A stretch of 53,564 nt of DNA. Source: Komarekiella delphini-convector SJRDD-AB1. Lineage in GTDB: Bacteria > Cyanobacteriota > Cyanobacteriia > Cyanobacteriales > Nostocaceae. Position numbers and translations under genes: made by a program. Shown piece by piece: positions 40,182 through 49,886 of the stretch. The stretch is from the NCBI RefSeq assembly GCF_014831675.1, contig NZ_VJXY01000031.1:1-53564 (forward strand), read 5' to 3'. The notes beneath the pieces were generated by a model that made no database searches, had not been told where the DNA came from, and was given only the letters and a program-made list of their open reading frames with translations. Position 1 is the stretch's first letter. Every line of letters starts with the position of its first letter.

Positions 40182-41363
40182 TTACTCTTGTTGCCAATAT
40201 TTATAAGCAGCATACGCCATAGTTACAACCCCGGTGATAATTGCAGATTCATCAACTTCAAATTCGGGATGGTGTAATGGGTAATTAATAATTCTATCTT
40301 TGTAGCCTACACCTAAGCGAAACATAGAACCGGGGGCATGTTCCAAATAAACAGAAAAATCTTCAGCACCTAGAGATGGTTCAGGTAAGACTTGGACGCG
40401 ATCGCTACTCCAAGCTTCTTCGGCAGATGATTGTAAAAGTTGTGTAAGAGCATAATCATTTTGCACGCTAGGTACGCCTTGGCGATAATTAACCTGATAA
40501 CTTGCCCCGTATGTATGGCAGACATTAGCCACAATGTTTTCAATCCAGTTAGGGAGATGAGCACGGGTTTCAGGATGGAGCGATCGCACGGTTCCCAACA
40601 ATCGTACTTTATCAGCAATTACGTTCGGTGCTCTACCACCACTTATCTGCCCGATGCTCAATACTACAGGACGCAAAGGATTCTGTGTCCGGCTGATGGC
40701 TTGTTGCAGCATTGTAATTACTTGCGAAGCAATCCAAATTGCATCAATCGCCTCATGGGGACGTGCTCCATGCCCCGATTCTCCAATAATGATAATCTCT
40801 AAATCATCAGCCGCCGCCGTCAATGCCCCGTAACGCACGCCAATAGACCCTGCGGGTATTGAAGGGAAAACATGAATTCCTAATAAAGCTGAAACATTTT
40901 CCATCGCTCCATCTTTTACCATCCAGCTTGCGCCTTGAGCAATTTCCTCTGCTGGCTGAAATAAAAATCGCACTTTACCACCCAACTCATCTGCTACTTG
41001 GGACAGCACCATTGCTGTTCCCAAGCCTACTGTGGTGTGGACATCGTGACCACAAGCGTGCATGATGCCTTCTGCACGAGAGGTATATTCTAAACGGGTA
41101 CGTTCTTGAATTGGTAACGCATCCATATCAGTACGAATCGCTAACAAACGGTGATCTTGGTTAGTACCTTGTAGTTCTCCGATGACACCTGTTTTACCAA
41201 TTCCCTCTTGCACATGCAGACCACTGGAAGATAAAACACCAGCCACAAAGGCTGCTGTTTGGTATTCCTGACCGCTGAGTTCTGGATGAGAGTGAATATG
41301 GCGGCGAATTTCAATTAAGCGGGGTGCTAGTTTTGCTGCTAAGTCTTTAATACGGGTAAGCAT
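40182..41363 (-). CDS. M20 family amidohydrolase (IAA-amino acid/hippurate hydrolase-like)
   Basis: 393-residue zinc amidohydrolase of the M20D group, which cleaves N-acyl amino acids. The metal site is visible in GIMHACGHDVHTTVGLG, FLFQPAEEIAQGA and EPSLGAEDFSVYLE, with His in YPLHHPEFEVDE near the C-terminus. RHIHSHPELSGQEYQTA is the typical N-terminal motif. The dimerisation domain (about 185-300) contains SGHGARPHEAIDAIWIASQV. Cytoplasmic; natural substrate not known. Confidence 0.9.
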   Translation of the reverse strand: MLTRIKDLAAKLAPRLIEIRRHIHSHPELSGQEYQTAAFVAGVLSSSGLHVQEGIGKTGVIGELQGTNQDHRLLAIRTDMDALPIQERTRLEYTSRAEGIMHACGHDVHTTVGLGTAMVLSQVADELGGKVRFLFQPAEEIAQGASWMVKDGAMENVSALLGIHVFPSIPAGSIGVRYGALTAAADDLEIIIIGESGHGARPHEAIDAIWIASQVITMLQQAISRTQNPLRPVVLSIGQISGGRAPNVIADKVRLLGTVRSLHPETRAHLPNWIENIVANVCHTYGASYQVNYRQGVPSVQNDYALTQLLQSSAEEAWSSDRVQVLPEPSLGAEDFSVYLEHAPGSMFRLGVGYKDRIINYPLHHPEFEVDESAIITGVVTMAYAAYKYWQQE

Positions 41364-41430
41364 CGATCAATTTTACATTACAGGCTTTTTTCCCATGATA
41401 AAGAACTGTCAATAAACAAAATGCTTTTAC

Positions 41431-41624
41431 AGTAAACAGTAAACGGTAAACAGTAAACAGTAAACAGTTATTAAGGGGTATGGTGGGGGATTTAAACCCG
41501 CCAGGTAGCGCCAGTTTTCAGCTTGTTTGCGATCGCCCCCTTAGCGATTCTTCTTAAACCCAATTATTTTGACTGTTGACTGTTGATTGTTAACTGTTTA
41601 CCGTTTACTGTTGACTGTTTACTG
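41431..41624. repeat. STRR-flanked repeat element, copy 2
   Basis: Five CAGTAAA-type heptamers (41431-41465) and eight TTGACTG/TTTACTG-type heptamers (41569-41624) flank a core that begins ATGGTGGGGGATTT (41480) and ends CTTAAACCCAATTAT. The left and right arrays are complementary, so a long hairpin can form. The stop codon of the pentapeptide gene (41619-41621) lies inside one heptamer. The core contains a HIP1 octamer. Confidence 0.75.
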
Positions 41625-42185
41625 TCTGGTGTAGCAGGTTGTACCTCTAGCATTCTCGGCTTTAAATTTGTTGCATTCTGTGGGAATTGTACGCTCTAAC
41701 GACCACCAATAGGGTTTGTCAGAGGTGACGATACCGTTACCTAGGGTTGTCAGTCGAAAGTTTACCCCCCGGAAATTCGTAAACTGCACTCTTGCGCCTT
41801 TGAGGTTGGCTGCTTCTAAATTGGCGCTAATGAAACCTGCAAAAGACAGATCTGCATTTTCTAGGGATGCTGATTTCAAATTTGCACCTGTCAAGGAAGC
41901 GCCACTGAGATTTGCTGAATTCAAAATCGCAGCTTCCAAATTCGCACCAGTCAGGTCGGCATTCGTCAGATTAACTTGAGATAATGTTGCACCGCTCAAG
42001 TTAGCTCCACGCAAATTTGCTCCAGTTAGGTTCAGTTGAGTTAGATCAGCACCGCTCAAATCGCATCGGGGACAGGCACTCGCAGCCTTCAACTGATCCA
42101 AATCTTGTTGGTTTAATGCCAAGGCTTGCTCTGCAAAGCTCAAACAACCTAACAGGGCGACGGTAGCCAAAATCTGAAGTTTCAT
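41619..42185 (-). CDS. Exported pentapeptide-repeat protein
   Basis: 188 residues. A signal peptide (MKLQILATVALLGCLSFAEQ) is followed by a small Cys pair (CPRCDLSGADL) and about 20 pentapeptide repeats of the A(D/N)LXX type between residues 45 and 140 (LTGANLRGANLSGATLSQ, LENADLSFAGF). These form a right-handed quadrilateral beta-helix. The C-terminal 45 residues are not repetitive and carry two Cys. Function unknown; such proteins are often lumenal in cyanobacteria. Its stop codon is supplied by the STRR array. Confidence 0.85.
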   Translation of the reverse strand: MKLQILATVALLGCLSFAEQALALNQQDLDQLKAASACPRCDLSGADLTQLNLTGANLRGANLSGATLSQVNLTNADLTGANLEAAILNSANLSGASLTGANLKSASLENADLSFAGFISANLEAANLKGARVQFTNFRGVNFRLTTLGNGIVTSDKPYWWSLERTIPTECNKFKAENARGTTCYTRQ

Positions 42186-42404
42186 AGTTTTACAGATATC
42201 TACAAGGATGACTAGTTACACATGTTGCCTATTGTCATCCTTACATATACGAGTTTTCTAGCAAACAATAGGCATGAAGCATTCATTAAGAAGCTATGAA
42301 AATAGTATAAATTCTGATGATAAGACTACTCAAAACCAAATGTTAGGCTTTAGAATCAGAGCATAGCCAGTTATACCGAACTCTTTATAGACTACCACAT
42401 ATGT

Positions 42405-42440
42405 GATCCCCCTAGCTTGTAAAAAACGACTAGGGGGATC
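42405..42440. terminator. Hairpin between kinase and pentapeptide genes
   Basis: GATCCCCCTAG (42405-42415) pairs with CTAGGGGGATC (42430-42440). TTGTTTTT follows on the plus strand. It lies just beyond the minus-strand kinase stop, so it may end that transcript. Confidence 0.6.
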
Positions 42441-42458
42441 TTGTTTTTAGATATATGA

Positions 42459-44216
42459 TTAACGCCATCCCAAAAGACGCAACCCAGGAATAATTAAGTA
42501 GTAACTTACCCCCAACCAAAAGCTCAGGAAGACGCCTACAAGACCAAAAAAAGCTAGAGGTAGCCATAACTCAGACCAACCAGGCTGAGTAGAAAAATGC
42601 CAGATAGGCGGTGTCAACTTTAAAATAATTGAAATTGCAAAGGCGATCGCCGTGCCAAAGGAAGCGACCACAGCGTAAACTATGTGATGGCTGCGAAGAC
42701 CTAAACTCAAAGTTAGTAGACAAACAGCCACTAAAATAAATGCCACCAAGCCCTCACCGCTATCTTTTGGTGTGATTAATTGAAAAACCAACCACCCGAA
42801 GCCATAGCTAATCACAGCTATCAGCGACGCCACCAAGAACCGCCGCCGTTGCCCAAAACACCCCGACAGCGTTAGTCCCCAAGCCGTTCCTACCCCTGCT
42901 GCGACGAAAACCAGAATATCAGCTCCCAAGTCAGGTTGAGTATTGGGAACTAATTGATTTAGCTGATAAACCATAAATCCCACAACTTGATTGCCCAAGT
43001 TTGTCCGATACGCCAAAATAAAACCAGCGATCGCACCTAAACAAGCACCGAGACTAGTCAGCATCATCGCCCAAATTGTTGCTAAACAGGCTTGTAAAAC
43101 TTTAAAAATCGTCTTCACTACAAAACGAGTAGTTTTACCAACAGCTCGATTAAAATTGGCGAAAGCTTGCTCAACAGCTTGTATTATCAGTGCAAATTTT
43201 TGGGATGCTTGCGTTGAGGTTTGTTTAACAGTGTCTCGCAATTGGGAAAACAACCCTTGCTGTGGTGATGCTCTGAAAATTTTCGCTAAACGTTTTTGAA
43301 TAATAGCTGCATTTGCTGGACGCGATCGCACATCATCTCGTACCATCTCATCTAGTAAATCTGCTAGTTGCGGTTTGACATTCACCCCAGTACGCCAGCG
43401 CAACTCCCCAGTTTGTGGATCTTCCAACTGCGGCGGATATTTGCCCGTTAGTAATTCAATCATCGTTCGACCAAGGGCATAAAAATCAGCACTTGGGCCC
43501 ACATTTCCCCCAGTCACTTGTTCCGGTGGACTGTAGCCAGAAGAAAATAGCCGAGTGGAACTAGACTCTCGACGCAGCATTGCTGTACTAAATTGTTTTG
43601 CGCCGCCAAAATCAATTAGTACTAAGCGATCGCCACTTGTTCTTTGAACTATGGGTAAATTTGGCGAAGTAGTACCCAGCATTAAATTAGAAGGTTTGAT
43701 GTCACGGTGAATAATCTGGCGTTTGTGCAATACCTGTAAAATCTTCACAGCTTGGGTGAACCAGTTTAACACCAAATCTTCAGGACACCCTTGAGGATAA
43801 CTTTTTAATATCTCCTCTAAAGTCTGCCCATTGATTTTTTCCATCACCAAACAAGCTAGTCGGCGCTGTTTGGGACTGAACAAATTTATTTGAAAATACC
43901 CATCAGCATCAACTTGGGGGACACCCGGATGTTGCAAACTACTTAAAACCGCTGCTTCTTGGGTAAACAATTCCTGTGCTTTTAGTGAATCTTCCACTAG
44001 CACTTTCAGCACTTTCTCTGTTTGAGTTTTTTCATCCCAAACCGTGTAAATTTGAGCAAATCCTCCTGAACCTAAAGGCTGAAATGGGATATAACGGTCT
44101 AACAGCTGTAGCGGTGCGCCACAGCTGTTACAAAATTTGTTTCCCCAAGGTTGAGGATAAGGACGTTGACAGTCAGGATTTATGCAGTGAACCGCACTCT
44201 GAGTGATGTGGGACAC
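42459..44216 (-). CDS. Membrane serine/threonine protein kinase
   Basis: 585 residues. An N-terminal zinc ribbon (CINPDCQRPYP, FCNSCGAPL) precedes a Hanks-type kinase domain at about 42-315. The P-loop is LGSGGFAQIY, the catalytic loop HRDIKPSNLM, the metal loop DFGGAKQF and the activation segment SGYSPPEQVTGG. After a linker come about five to six hydrophobic segments (about 365-585), for example LGACLGAIAGFILAY. The ribbon-kinase-membrane layout is common in cyanobacteria. The unusual DFGG in place of DFG-L is seen in this group. Signal sensed unknown. Confidence 0.88.
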   Translation of the reverse strand: MSHITQSAVHCINPDCQRPYPQPWGNKFCNSCGAPLQLLDRYIPFQPLGSGGFAQIYTVWDEKTQTEKVLKVLVEDSLKAQELFTQEAAVLSSLQHPGVPQVDADGYFQINLFSPKQRRLACLVMEKINGQTLEEILKSYPQGCPEDLVLNWFTQAVKILQVLHKRQIIHRDIKPSNLMLGTTSPNLPIVQRTSGDRLVLIDFGGAKQFSTAMLRRESSSTRLFSSGYSPPEQVTGGNVGPSADFYALGRTMIELLTGKYPPQLEDPQTGELRWRTGVNVKPQLADLLDEMVRDDVRSRPANAAIIQKRLAKIFRASPQQGLFSQLRDTVKQTSTQASQKFALIIQAVEQAFANFNRAVGKTTRFVVKTIFKVLQACLATIWAMMLTSLGACLGAIAGFILAYRTNLGNQVVGFMVYQLNQLVPNTQPDLGADILVFVAAGVGTAWGLTLSGCFGQRRRFLVASLIAVISYGFGWLVFQLITPKDSGEGLVAFILVAVCLLTLSLGLRSHHIVYAVVASFGTAIAFAISIILKLTPPIWHFSTQPGWSELWLPLAFFGLVGVFLSFWLGVSYYLIIPGLRLLGWR

Positions 44217-44368
44217 AACCGCTACAATACAAAGGCTGACTTGATTTTAGCGTTTCTCTGCTTTTAAATATTTTATGTTGAGCGTCAAATCGTTTGACGC
44301 CCAATAATTACGACAATTCGGTATACTTCATACTGAGTTTCTGGCGGGATGCTCGAATTTCCTTAGAT

Positions 44369-44478
44369 GTCATAGGAGCATTAGCGATCGCAGCCTCATT
44401 GCAACTTAACTACGAATTACGAATTAGCAATTACGAATTAGTCATAGGAGCATTAGCGATCGCAGCCTCATTGCAACT
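44369..44478. repeat. 38-bp direct repeats around a short AT-rich spacer
   Basis: GTCATAGGAGCATTAGCGAT and the following 18 bases occur identically at 44369-44406 and 44441-44478. The 34-base spacer contains further TTACGAATTA units. The second copy overlaps the last two bases of the aquaporin stop codon. Each copy holds a HIP1 octamer. Confidence 0.8.
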
Positions 44479-45253
44479 AGACTAACTCCTTCTTGAGTTG
44501 CTGCGGTTCTTCTACTGTCGATTCACTAAATACAGCTAAGTAAAACCATCCTGCTAAAATAGCTCCAAAGATAGGAGCTATCCAGAATAGCCATACTTGG
44601 GAAAAAAGTTCCGTCCCTGCAAACAGAGCAACTCCAGTACTGCGGGCAGGATTTACCGAGGTATTAGTTACAGGAATACTAATTAGGTGAATCAAGGTTA
44701 GTCCAAAACCAATTGCAAGTGGCGCAAGTCCTTGGGGAGCACGGCGATCAGTCACACCTAAAATAATTAGCAGAAACATAAAAGTCATCACAACTTCAGT
44801 GATCAGGCAAGCAAACAGCGTATAACCACCTGGAGAATGAGCACCATAGCCGTTAGTGGCAAGTGGATTAGAGCCACTAAGGACAAATCCAGTTTTACCG
44901 CTAGCAATTAGATAGATAATCCCAGCACCAACAAATACACCGAGCACTTGAGAGGCAATGTAAGGTAGTAGATCTGACCCCGGAAAGCGCTTTCCTGCCC
45001 ACAGTCCAAAAGACACAGCTGGGTTGAAATGACCACCAGAAATATGACCAAGTGCATAAGCCCCTGTAAGGACAGTAAGCCCAAATGCTAGAGATACGCC
45101 CACTAATCCAATACCCAATGGAAAAGAAGTACTCTCGCTGATTTTTGCGGCATCTGCCGTGTATGCGGCAGCTAAAACAGCACTACCACAGCCACCCAAA
45201 ACAAGCCAAAAAGTGCCGATAAATTCGGCTAAACAACGTTTTACAAGAGGCAT
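44477..45253 (-). CDS. aqpZ: Aquaporin Z
   Basis: Water channel of the MIP family, 258 residues from the ATG at 45253 ([20 protein letters not shown]); an extra ATG 8 codons upstream is possible. Both NPA boxes are present: [13 protein letters not shown] and [11 protein letters not shown]. The Arg after the second NPA, and the His in the [10 protein letters not shown] helix, fit the narrow AqpZ-type water filter. Six hydrophobic helices are visible. The C-terminal tail ([14 protein letters not shown]) is charged. Flanked by the 38-bp repeat at its 3' end. Confidence 0.93.
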   Translation of the reverse strand: MPLVKRCLAEFIGTFWLVLGGCGSAVLAAAYTADAAKISESTSFPLGIGLVGVSLAFGLTVLTGAYALGHISGGHFNPAVSFGLWAGKRFPGSDLLPYIASQVLGVFVGAGIIYLIASGKTGFVLSGSNPLATNGYGAHSPGGYTLFACLITEVVMTFMFLLIILGVTDRRAPQGLAPLAIGFGLTLIHLISIPVTNTSVNPARSTGVALFAGTELFSQVWLFWIAPIFGAILAGWFYLAVFSESTVEEPQQLKKELV

Positions 45254-45784
45254 ATTTAGAACAATCCTTAGATTCAACTACAGATGAGAAAGTAAATACC
45301 TTAAACTTGTAGCCATGCTGAACAGTGCTTGAGTTGTTCCTATTTTTAGGAAGCTATCAAGTCGCTTAGTTATGATAAATCCACAAAATAGGAAACTTAG
45401 AGTAATTTCGCACAAAAATTTCACCAAGCAATGTAAACTTCAAGTCACCTCATAAAAAGACTGACTTAGGAAGTTTTAATTACTTTTTGCTATGTCTCGA
45501 TACTTTTAGAAGTACTTTGAATATCGTAGTGATAAAGTAAAAGATACCAAAAAAAATCAAATAATCAAAAAACACACAAATGTTTTAAGGATTTTGATAT
45601 TTTAACTTTTTTGGCTTGTTTGTTAAAAAATATAAAGTAAATAAATTCATGTCTTTGTTTAATTATTTTTTTAGACAAACTGTTCTTGAGCGGAGGTACT
45701 AGGGGAGATAAAGAAATAAGCGTATCTAAGGTTATTAAAATAGTAAGAGTTTATTAATAATTACTTGTTACTCTCCTGGCTTCC
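45254..45784. other. aqpZ upstream region
   Basis: About 530 AT-rich bases without a gene. It should hold the minus-strand aqpZ promoter. No riboswitch or strong hairpin was seen. Confidence 0.35.
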
Positions 45785-46070
45785 TTAGTTCAATAACAGC
45801 TTATCTTCGTGACATTCGGGCACAGGCTGCCGCCCTAATTTTCGGGCTGCGGTGGTGTATGCAAGTCGAATTAGTGTTGATATTTTGGTATATGCTTCTC
45901 CTATTTGAGCCTTGTCATTACCCAGATTTTTGTCACATATCCAAGTATGGCTTCTAGCAATATCCCGCCTAGAAATAACTAGAAATAAATTTTTAGGCGG
46001 GACTTGTGTACGCCACAGTAGAACTTTGAGGGGAGTCCCTTGTCTTTGTAGTAGCTCCCCCATTCCCCAA

Positions 46071-46094
46071 ACTCCACCCCCTTATAGGTGGAGT
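46071..46094. terminator. Hairpin at the 3' end of the ATP-grasp gene
   Basis: ACTCCACC pairs with GGTGGAGT, then CTTTTATT on the plus strand. It lies three bases beyond the minus-strand stop codon at 46098. Confidence 0.6.
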
Positions 46095-46097
46095 CTT

Positions 46098-47699
46098 TTA
46101 TTCATATCCATCCCAACTAACGGGAAAAGCGTAATCGGAAAACAAGGGTAAATCCCTATTGTTGCTGCGAGTTTCTTCATCCAAAACTTTGACGACTTTG
46201 TTATAAATTTCTTCTGCTTGTTGTGGGGAATCACCGATACTAGTTAATCCCAATTTGCCAAACTGAGAAAGACAACCCATGAGATGAAAGACTGTTCCTG
46301 TCTCAGTCCCACTGTCAAAATGCAGTCTGTGGTGAGCGATAATATCCATCAAATCATTAGGTAATAATCCGCGATAACGGTCTTTTTGCAGGTTGTCGGT
46401 GGCAATGTAGTATTTGGGACGACCTTGCTGACTATAAAATAAGCCTGTGGAGAGGTCATAGCGACCATTAGTTAATAATTTCAGGGTCATGAAAGGATGA
46501 GTAGTACCGCCTTTTCGCAGGTTGATTTCGATCGCCTGAATATCCCACCCTTGCTTACCTTGATCAACAGTGATAAAGTCTACTCCAAATCGCTCTAAAG
46601 CGCCTTTTTCTGCAAGCTTTCTGCCAACTTTTAACCCCAATTGCTGTAATTGCAACCGATAGCTTTCATCAGCAGGGAATCGACAACCAAGATAAATCTG
46701 ACCGTCTGGCCCGCCGAGAATTTGGTCGTGGGTTGAAAGGATTTCCACTTCGCCAGTGGGTGTGATTCGTCCTTGAACGCTAGGCGAGCGCTTAATTTCC
46801 CCTTCTACAAATGCCTCAACAATTGCGCCTAGCTCAGGAATCCGTCCCGAAAAATTCTCCCAAGTCTCTTGTTTAGCTTGAAAGCGCAGAGTTGAAAAGC
46901 GATCGCTAATTGTTGCTACCCTTTCGGCATGAGAACTTTGCTCTGGTGCTACACTTGCAATTGGTCTTAGATCTAGCAACGCATTCCCTTCTCCAGAAAT
47001 GCCTTCGTTGAGTTTTACTACTATCCGTTGTAATGTCGGTTGACGTTCCCACAACTCAGCAGCAACTTCTGCTAAATCTGCGGAATTCCAAACCTTTTTA
47101 CTGCCATCTGGATGTGGTACTCCACTTTCAGCAAAAATCTGCCGACTCCCACTTTTACTACCCCAAATCTGCAAATCTGGTGCAGCTGCGTAAAGTGGTA
47201 CACCCAATTTTACAGACAATTCGCCTTCCCATGACGCTGAGTTATAACAGATCATAAATGATTTTTCCAGCCTCAAAGCTTGACGAATTCGCTCTAGTAA
47301 ACGTGGACGTTCCAAAATCTTTTGACTTAAGGGTTTAAGAGAGGAATCATAAGTAGAAAGTAGCAGCAAGCGATTACGAGCGTGAGAAAAGGGTATTCCA
47401 GGTAAAAGTTGTAAATAGTATTCAATAATACTGGGATGCAGTGGTACTGACGTGACATAAATCAGCCTAGTTCGGGGATTCCGTAAGCGCATTAAAGAAA
47501 ATAGTAATCGTTCCTCATAATGTTCACAGCCTGAAATTTTTTGGAGTTCGCGCTGGTCGATACTCAAGGAGGGAACAACTAAAATATCTGCCTCGCTATT
47601 GTCAAATAACTCGATAGTTTTCCAGCGTTCGCGCAAAGTTAATTGCAAATGACGAAACTGATCACACTGCTCTAATTCTGAAAGATTAATTGTTGTCAT
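46098..47699 (-). CDS. PGM1-related ATP-grasp peptide ligase-like protein
   Basis: 533 residues. The N-terminal half (about 1-180) has no clear catalytic motif. The ATP-grasp part runs about 190-390, with RIVVKLNEGISGEGNALLDL (nucleotide-binding lysine and glycine loop), GRIPELGAIVEAFVEGE and DIQAIEINLRKGGTTHPFM (metal-binding Glu and Asn). A C-terminal extension (about 390-533) matches what is annotated as the PGM1 C-terminal domain. PGM1 is the peptide ligase of pheganomycin synthesis, but cyanobacterial homologues lack a peptide-precursor context and their substrate is unknown. Monocistronic. Confidence 0.78.
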   Translation of the reverse strand: MTTINLSELEQCDQFRHLQLTLRERWKTIELFDNSEADILVVPSLSIDQRELQKISGCEHYEERLLFSLMRLRNPRTRLIYVTSVPLHPSIIEYYLQLLPGIPFSHARNRLLLLSTYDSSLKPLSQKILERPRLLERIRQALRLEKSFMICYNSASWEGELSVKLGVPLYAAAPDLQIWGSKSGSRQIFAESGVPHPDGSKKVWNSADLAEVAAELWERQPTLQRIVVKLNEGISGEGNALLDLRPIASVAPEQSSHAERVATISDRFSTLRFQAKQETWENFSGRIPELGAIVEAFVEGEIKRSPSVQGRITPTGEVEILSTHDQILGGPDGQIYLGCRFPADESYRLQLQQLGLKVGRKLAEKGALERFGVDFITVDQGKQGWDIQAIEINLRKGGTTHPFMTLKLLTNGRYDLSTGLFYSQQGRPKYYIATDNLQKDRYRGLLPNDLMDIIAHHRLHFDSGTETGTVFHLMGCLSQFGKLGLTSIGDSPQQAEEIYNKVVKVLDEETRSNNRDLPLFSDYAFPVSWDGYE

Positions 47700-48547
47700 A
47701 ACCCTTTTCCCATCCTAATTCCAACACTGCTTTACTACTGTGCTATATCTCAAACCCCAATTTGGAAGTGCTAATATTCAACACTGAAAGTGTATCTTTT
47801 TGTAAAATTTGTCTCTGCTTCTAAACAAAAGACAAAACTATAGATTTAGCGATCGCTTAAACAGTCCCAAACGTTGAATATCAAATAATGGAAATTCCCT
47901 TAAGTCCAGAATACTAGTATGCGAATTTACCAATTAAATACACTTATGCCTAACACTAAATTTGTTGATGTCGGTATTCTAGAGAATCTTGGCGGCAATG
48001 TGCTGTAAGCTTCTCAGAATATATAGACCTAAATTAATCTTAACGAAAATAGCATAATTCAGCTATTTTTGAACCTATAACTGGGAAGGTTAAAGTATAT
48101 ATTGCTGATCACCTAAAACTAGACTTACATATAAAGATAAAAAACATACTTTATATTTCAAATGACATAATTTTTCTTAATTTATTTTACATCTTAAGGT
48201 TGACTAAATTTGAGCATGGATTACCTCTAGAGAGCGATAAAATTCAGCAGTATTTACAGCTAACTTAAAAATAGATGAAAAGGATAAATCCTTCATCGTT
48301 CAGAAAGTTGTGTACTTGTTTTCGTGGTCAGAGTAAAAATGGGTGTCTGGAGTGAGGATAAATAACCAAAGTTACGTACAGTTTGCAGTAATTAGTACGT
48401 TTGGTAGGTATTTGGGGTGGAAACACCTAAAGTTGCAAATGGCAAGTGGGAGCCAAAGCAAAAAGTAAACCTTGGGTTGAATCAACCCAAGGTTTACTTT
48501 TGGGAATTTGTCAATTATCGGTTCTTTTTTACTATTGGAATAGTTTT
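47700..48547. other. Long intergenic region between ATP-grasp and SDR genes
   Basis: About 850 bases without a clear gene. It contains a possible 29-codon frame at 47919-48008 (MRIYQLNTLMPNTKFVDVG...), not supported by a ribosome-binding site, and a strong 20-bp hairpin at 48462-48502. The rest is AT-rich. Confidence 0.4.
48462..48502 (+). promoter_or_regulatory. Near-perfect 41-bp palindrome 45 bases before an SDR start
   Basis: AAAAGTAAACCTTGGGTTGA pairs exactly with TCAACCCAAGGTTTACTTTT around one base. The second arm ends in a T-run, so in RNA it is terminator-like. It lies in the leader of the downstream SDR and could attenuate it or be a mobile palindrome. Confidence 0.65.
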
Positions 48548-49402
48548 ATGGCAGAACAAACATTACAACCACCACAAAGTCAAGAATTACCAGGCGTTGA
48601 GTCAGAAATGACGCCAAAACCTAAAGCCGAAGATTCTCAGTATCGGGGAAGTGACAAATTAAAAGGCAAAGTAGCATTGATTACGGGTGGAGATAGTGGT
48701 ATTGGTCGTGCCGTAGCGATCGCATTTGCTAAAGAAGGTGCAGATGTAGCCATTATGTATCTTAACGAACATGATGATGCTAAAGAAACAAAAAATTTGG
48801 TAGAAAAACAAGGACGTCGTGCAATACTCATAGCAGGTGATATTGGCGATGAAAGCTTTTGTCAGCAAGCTGTACAACAAACAGTGGATGAGTTTGGCAA
48901 ACTCGATATTCTCATCAACAATGCCGCCGAACAGCATCCGCAAGAAAGTATTGAAGATATCAGCGAAAAGCAGTTAGAGCGAACTTTCCGCACTAATATT
49001 TTCTCTATGTTTTTCTTAACCAAAGCTGCACTCAAGCACTTGCAAGAAGGCAGTTCTATCATCAATACAACATCGGTAACAGCTTATAAAGGCAGTCCGC
49101 AACTACTTGATTATTCTTCGACAAAAGGTGCGATCGTTGGTTTTACTCGTTCCCTTTCTCAGAATTTAATTGAAAAGGGTATTCGCGTCAATGCTGTGGC
49201 TCCTGGGCCGATTTGGACACCTTTAATTCCTGCAACTTTTCCTGAAGAAAAAGTTGCAAACTTTGGTAAACAAGTACCAATGCAAAGAGCTGGACAACCT
49301 GAAGAAGTAGCTCCCAGTTATGTATTTTTAGCTTCTGATGACGCTTCTTATATGTCTGGTCAGGTATTACATCCTAATGGTGGAGAAGTAGTCAACGGTT
49401 AA
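48548..49402 (+). CDS. SDR family oxidoreductase (YghA/GsiB-like)
   Basis: 284 residues from the ATG at 48548. A charged, disordered N-terminus (MAEQTLQPPQSQELPGVESE, TPKPKAEDSQYRGSDKL) is typical of the stress-related YghA/YhdF group. Cofactor motif TGGDSGIGRAVA, NNAAEQHPQ, and active-site Ser in NTTSVTAY with YSSTKGAIVG. C-terminal SYMSGQVLHPNGGEVVNG. NADP preference and substrate are not certain. The leader has a strong hairpin and the gene ends with its own terminator. Confidence 0.88.
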   Translation: MAEQTLQPPQSQELPGVESEMTPKPKAEDSQYRGSDKLKGKVALITGGDSGIGRAVAIAFAKEGADVAIMYLNEHDDAKETKNLVEKQGRRAILIAGDIGDESFCQQAVQQTVDEFGKLDILINNAAEQHPQESIEDISEKQLERTFRTNIFSMFFLTKAALKHLQEGSSIINTTSVTAYKGSPQLLDYSSTKGAIVGFTRSLSQNLIEKGIRVNAVAPGPIWTPLIPATFPEEKVANFGKQVPMQRAGQPEEVAPSYVFLASDDASYMSGQVLHPNGGEVVNG

Positions 49403-49419
49403 GCAAAAAAATAATAATT

Positions 49420-49472
49420 AAGAGTGAGGAACTACAAAATTTGCATTTTGAATTCCTCACTTTTACTCTTAA
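49420..49472 (+). terminator. Terminator of the SDR gene
   Basis: AGTGAGGAA (49423-49431) pairs with TTCCTCACT (49453-49461), with an inner CAAAAT/ATTTTG stem and outer AAGAGT/ACTCTT pairing. TTTT follows. Confidence 0.75.
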
Positions 49473-49566
49473 TGATATGTCCATTTTCATCCATTGGAGA
49501 GATGAATTCATACATAAAGACTGGTAAGCTGTCTAACAGCAAACACAAGAAATAACAACTACGTCT

Positions 49567-49824
49567 ATGGCATCTCCTACACCATTGCATGGCACAGAAC
49601 TAGTAGATTGTGCTAGAGCAAATGCTAAGCAGGGAATTGAAACAGCTGCCTATCAATGTGGCTATGGTGATGATCTCAACAAGTTTGCAAGAGAACTCAG
49701 ACAAGCTTGTGAAGAAATGAATTTGCAAGTAAAAGAACTCAGCGAACTGATTACCGACCAAGACTTGATACTACAATTGGGTACTGGCGAAATCGTTGCT
49801 CCAGATACACCTTCAGAATTGTAA
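49567..49824 (+). CDS. Small conserved hypothetical protein
   Basis: 85 residues: MASPTPLHGTELVDCARANA followed by a Cys (YQCGYGDD) and acidic helices (REKLRQ-like, EEMNLQVKELSELITDQDLI). No signal peptide or membrane helix. It reads like a small conserved cyanobacterial protein of unknown function and is convergent with mgtE. The coding bias matches neighbours and the frame is full length, which supports a real gene. Confidence 0.65.
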   Translation: MASPTPLHGTELVDCARANAKQGIETAAYQCGYGDDLNKFARELRQACEEMNLQVKELSELITDQDLILQLGTGEIVAPDTPSEL

Positions 49825-49886
49825 AAATTAGTCATTTATCCTTTGTAGTTTTTTCTTCACTAATGATCAATGACTAATGACTATTT

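Noticed and set aside
45785-46063. 92-codon minus-strand frame downstream of the ATP-grasp gene
   Set aside because: No recognised family; the DNA contains inverted repeats (CCCGCCTA/TAGGCGGG) and a terminator, so it looks like repeat sequence rather than a gene. A transposon-derived RNA could not be excluded.
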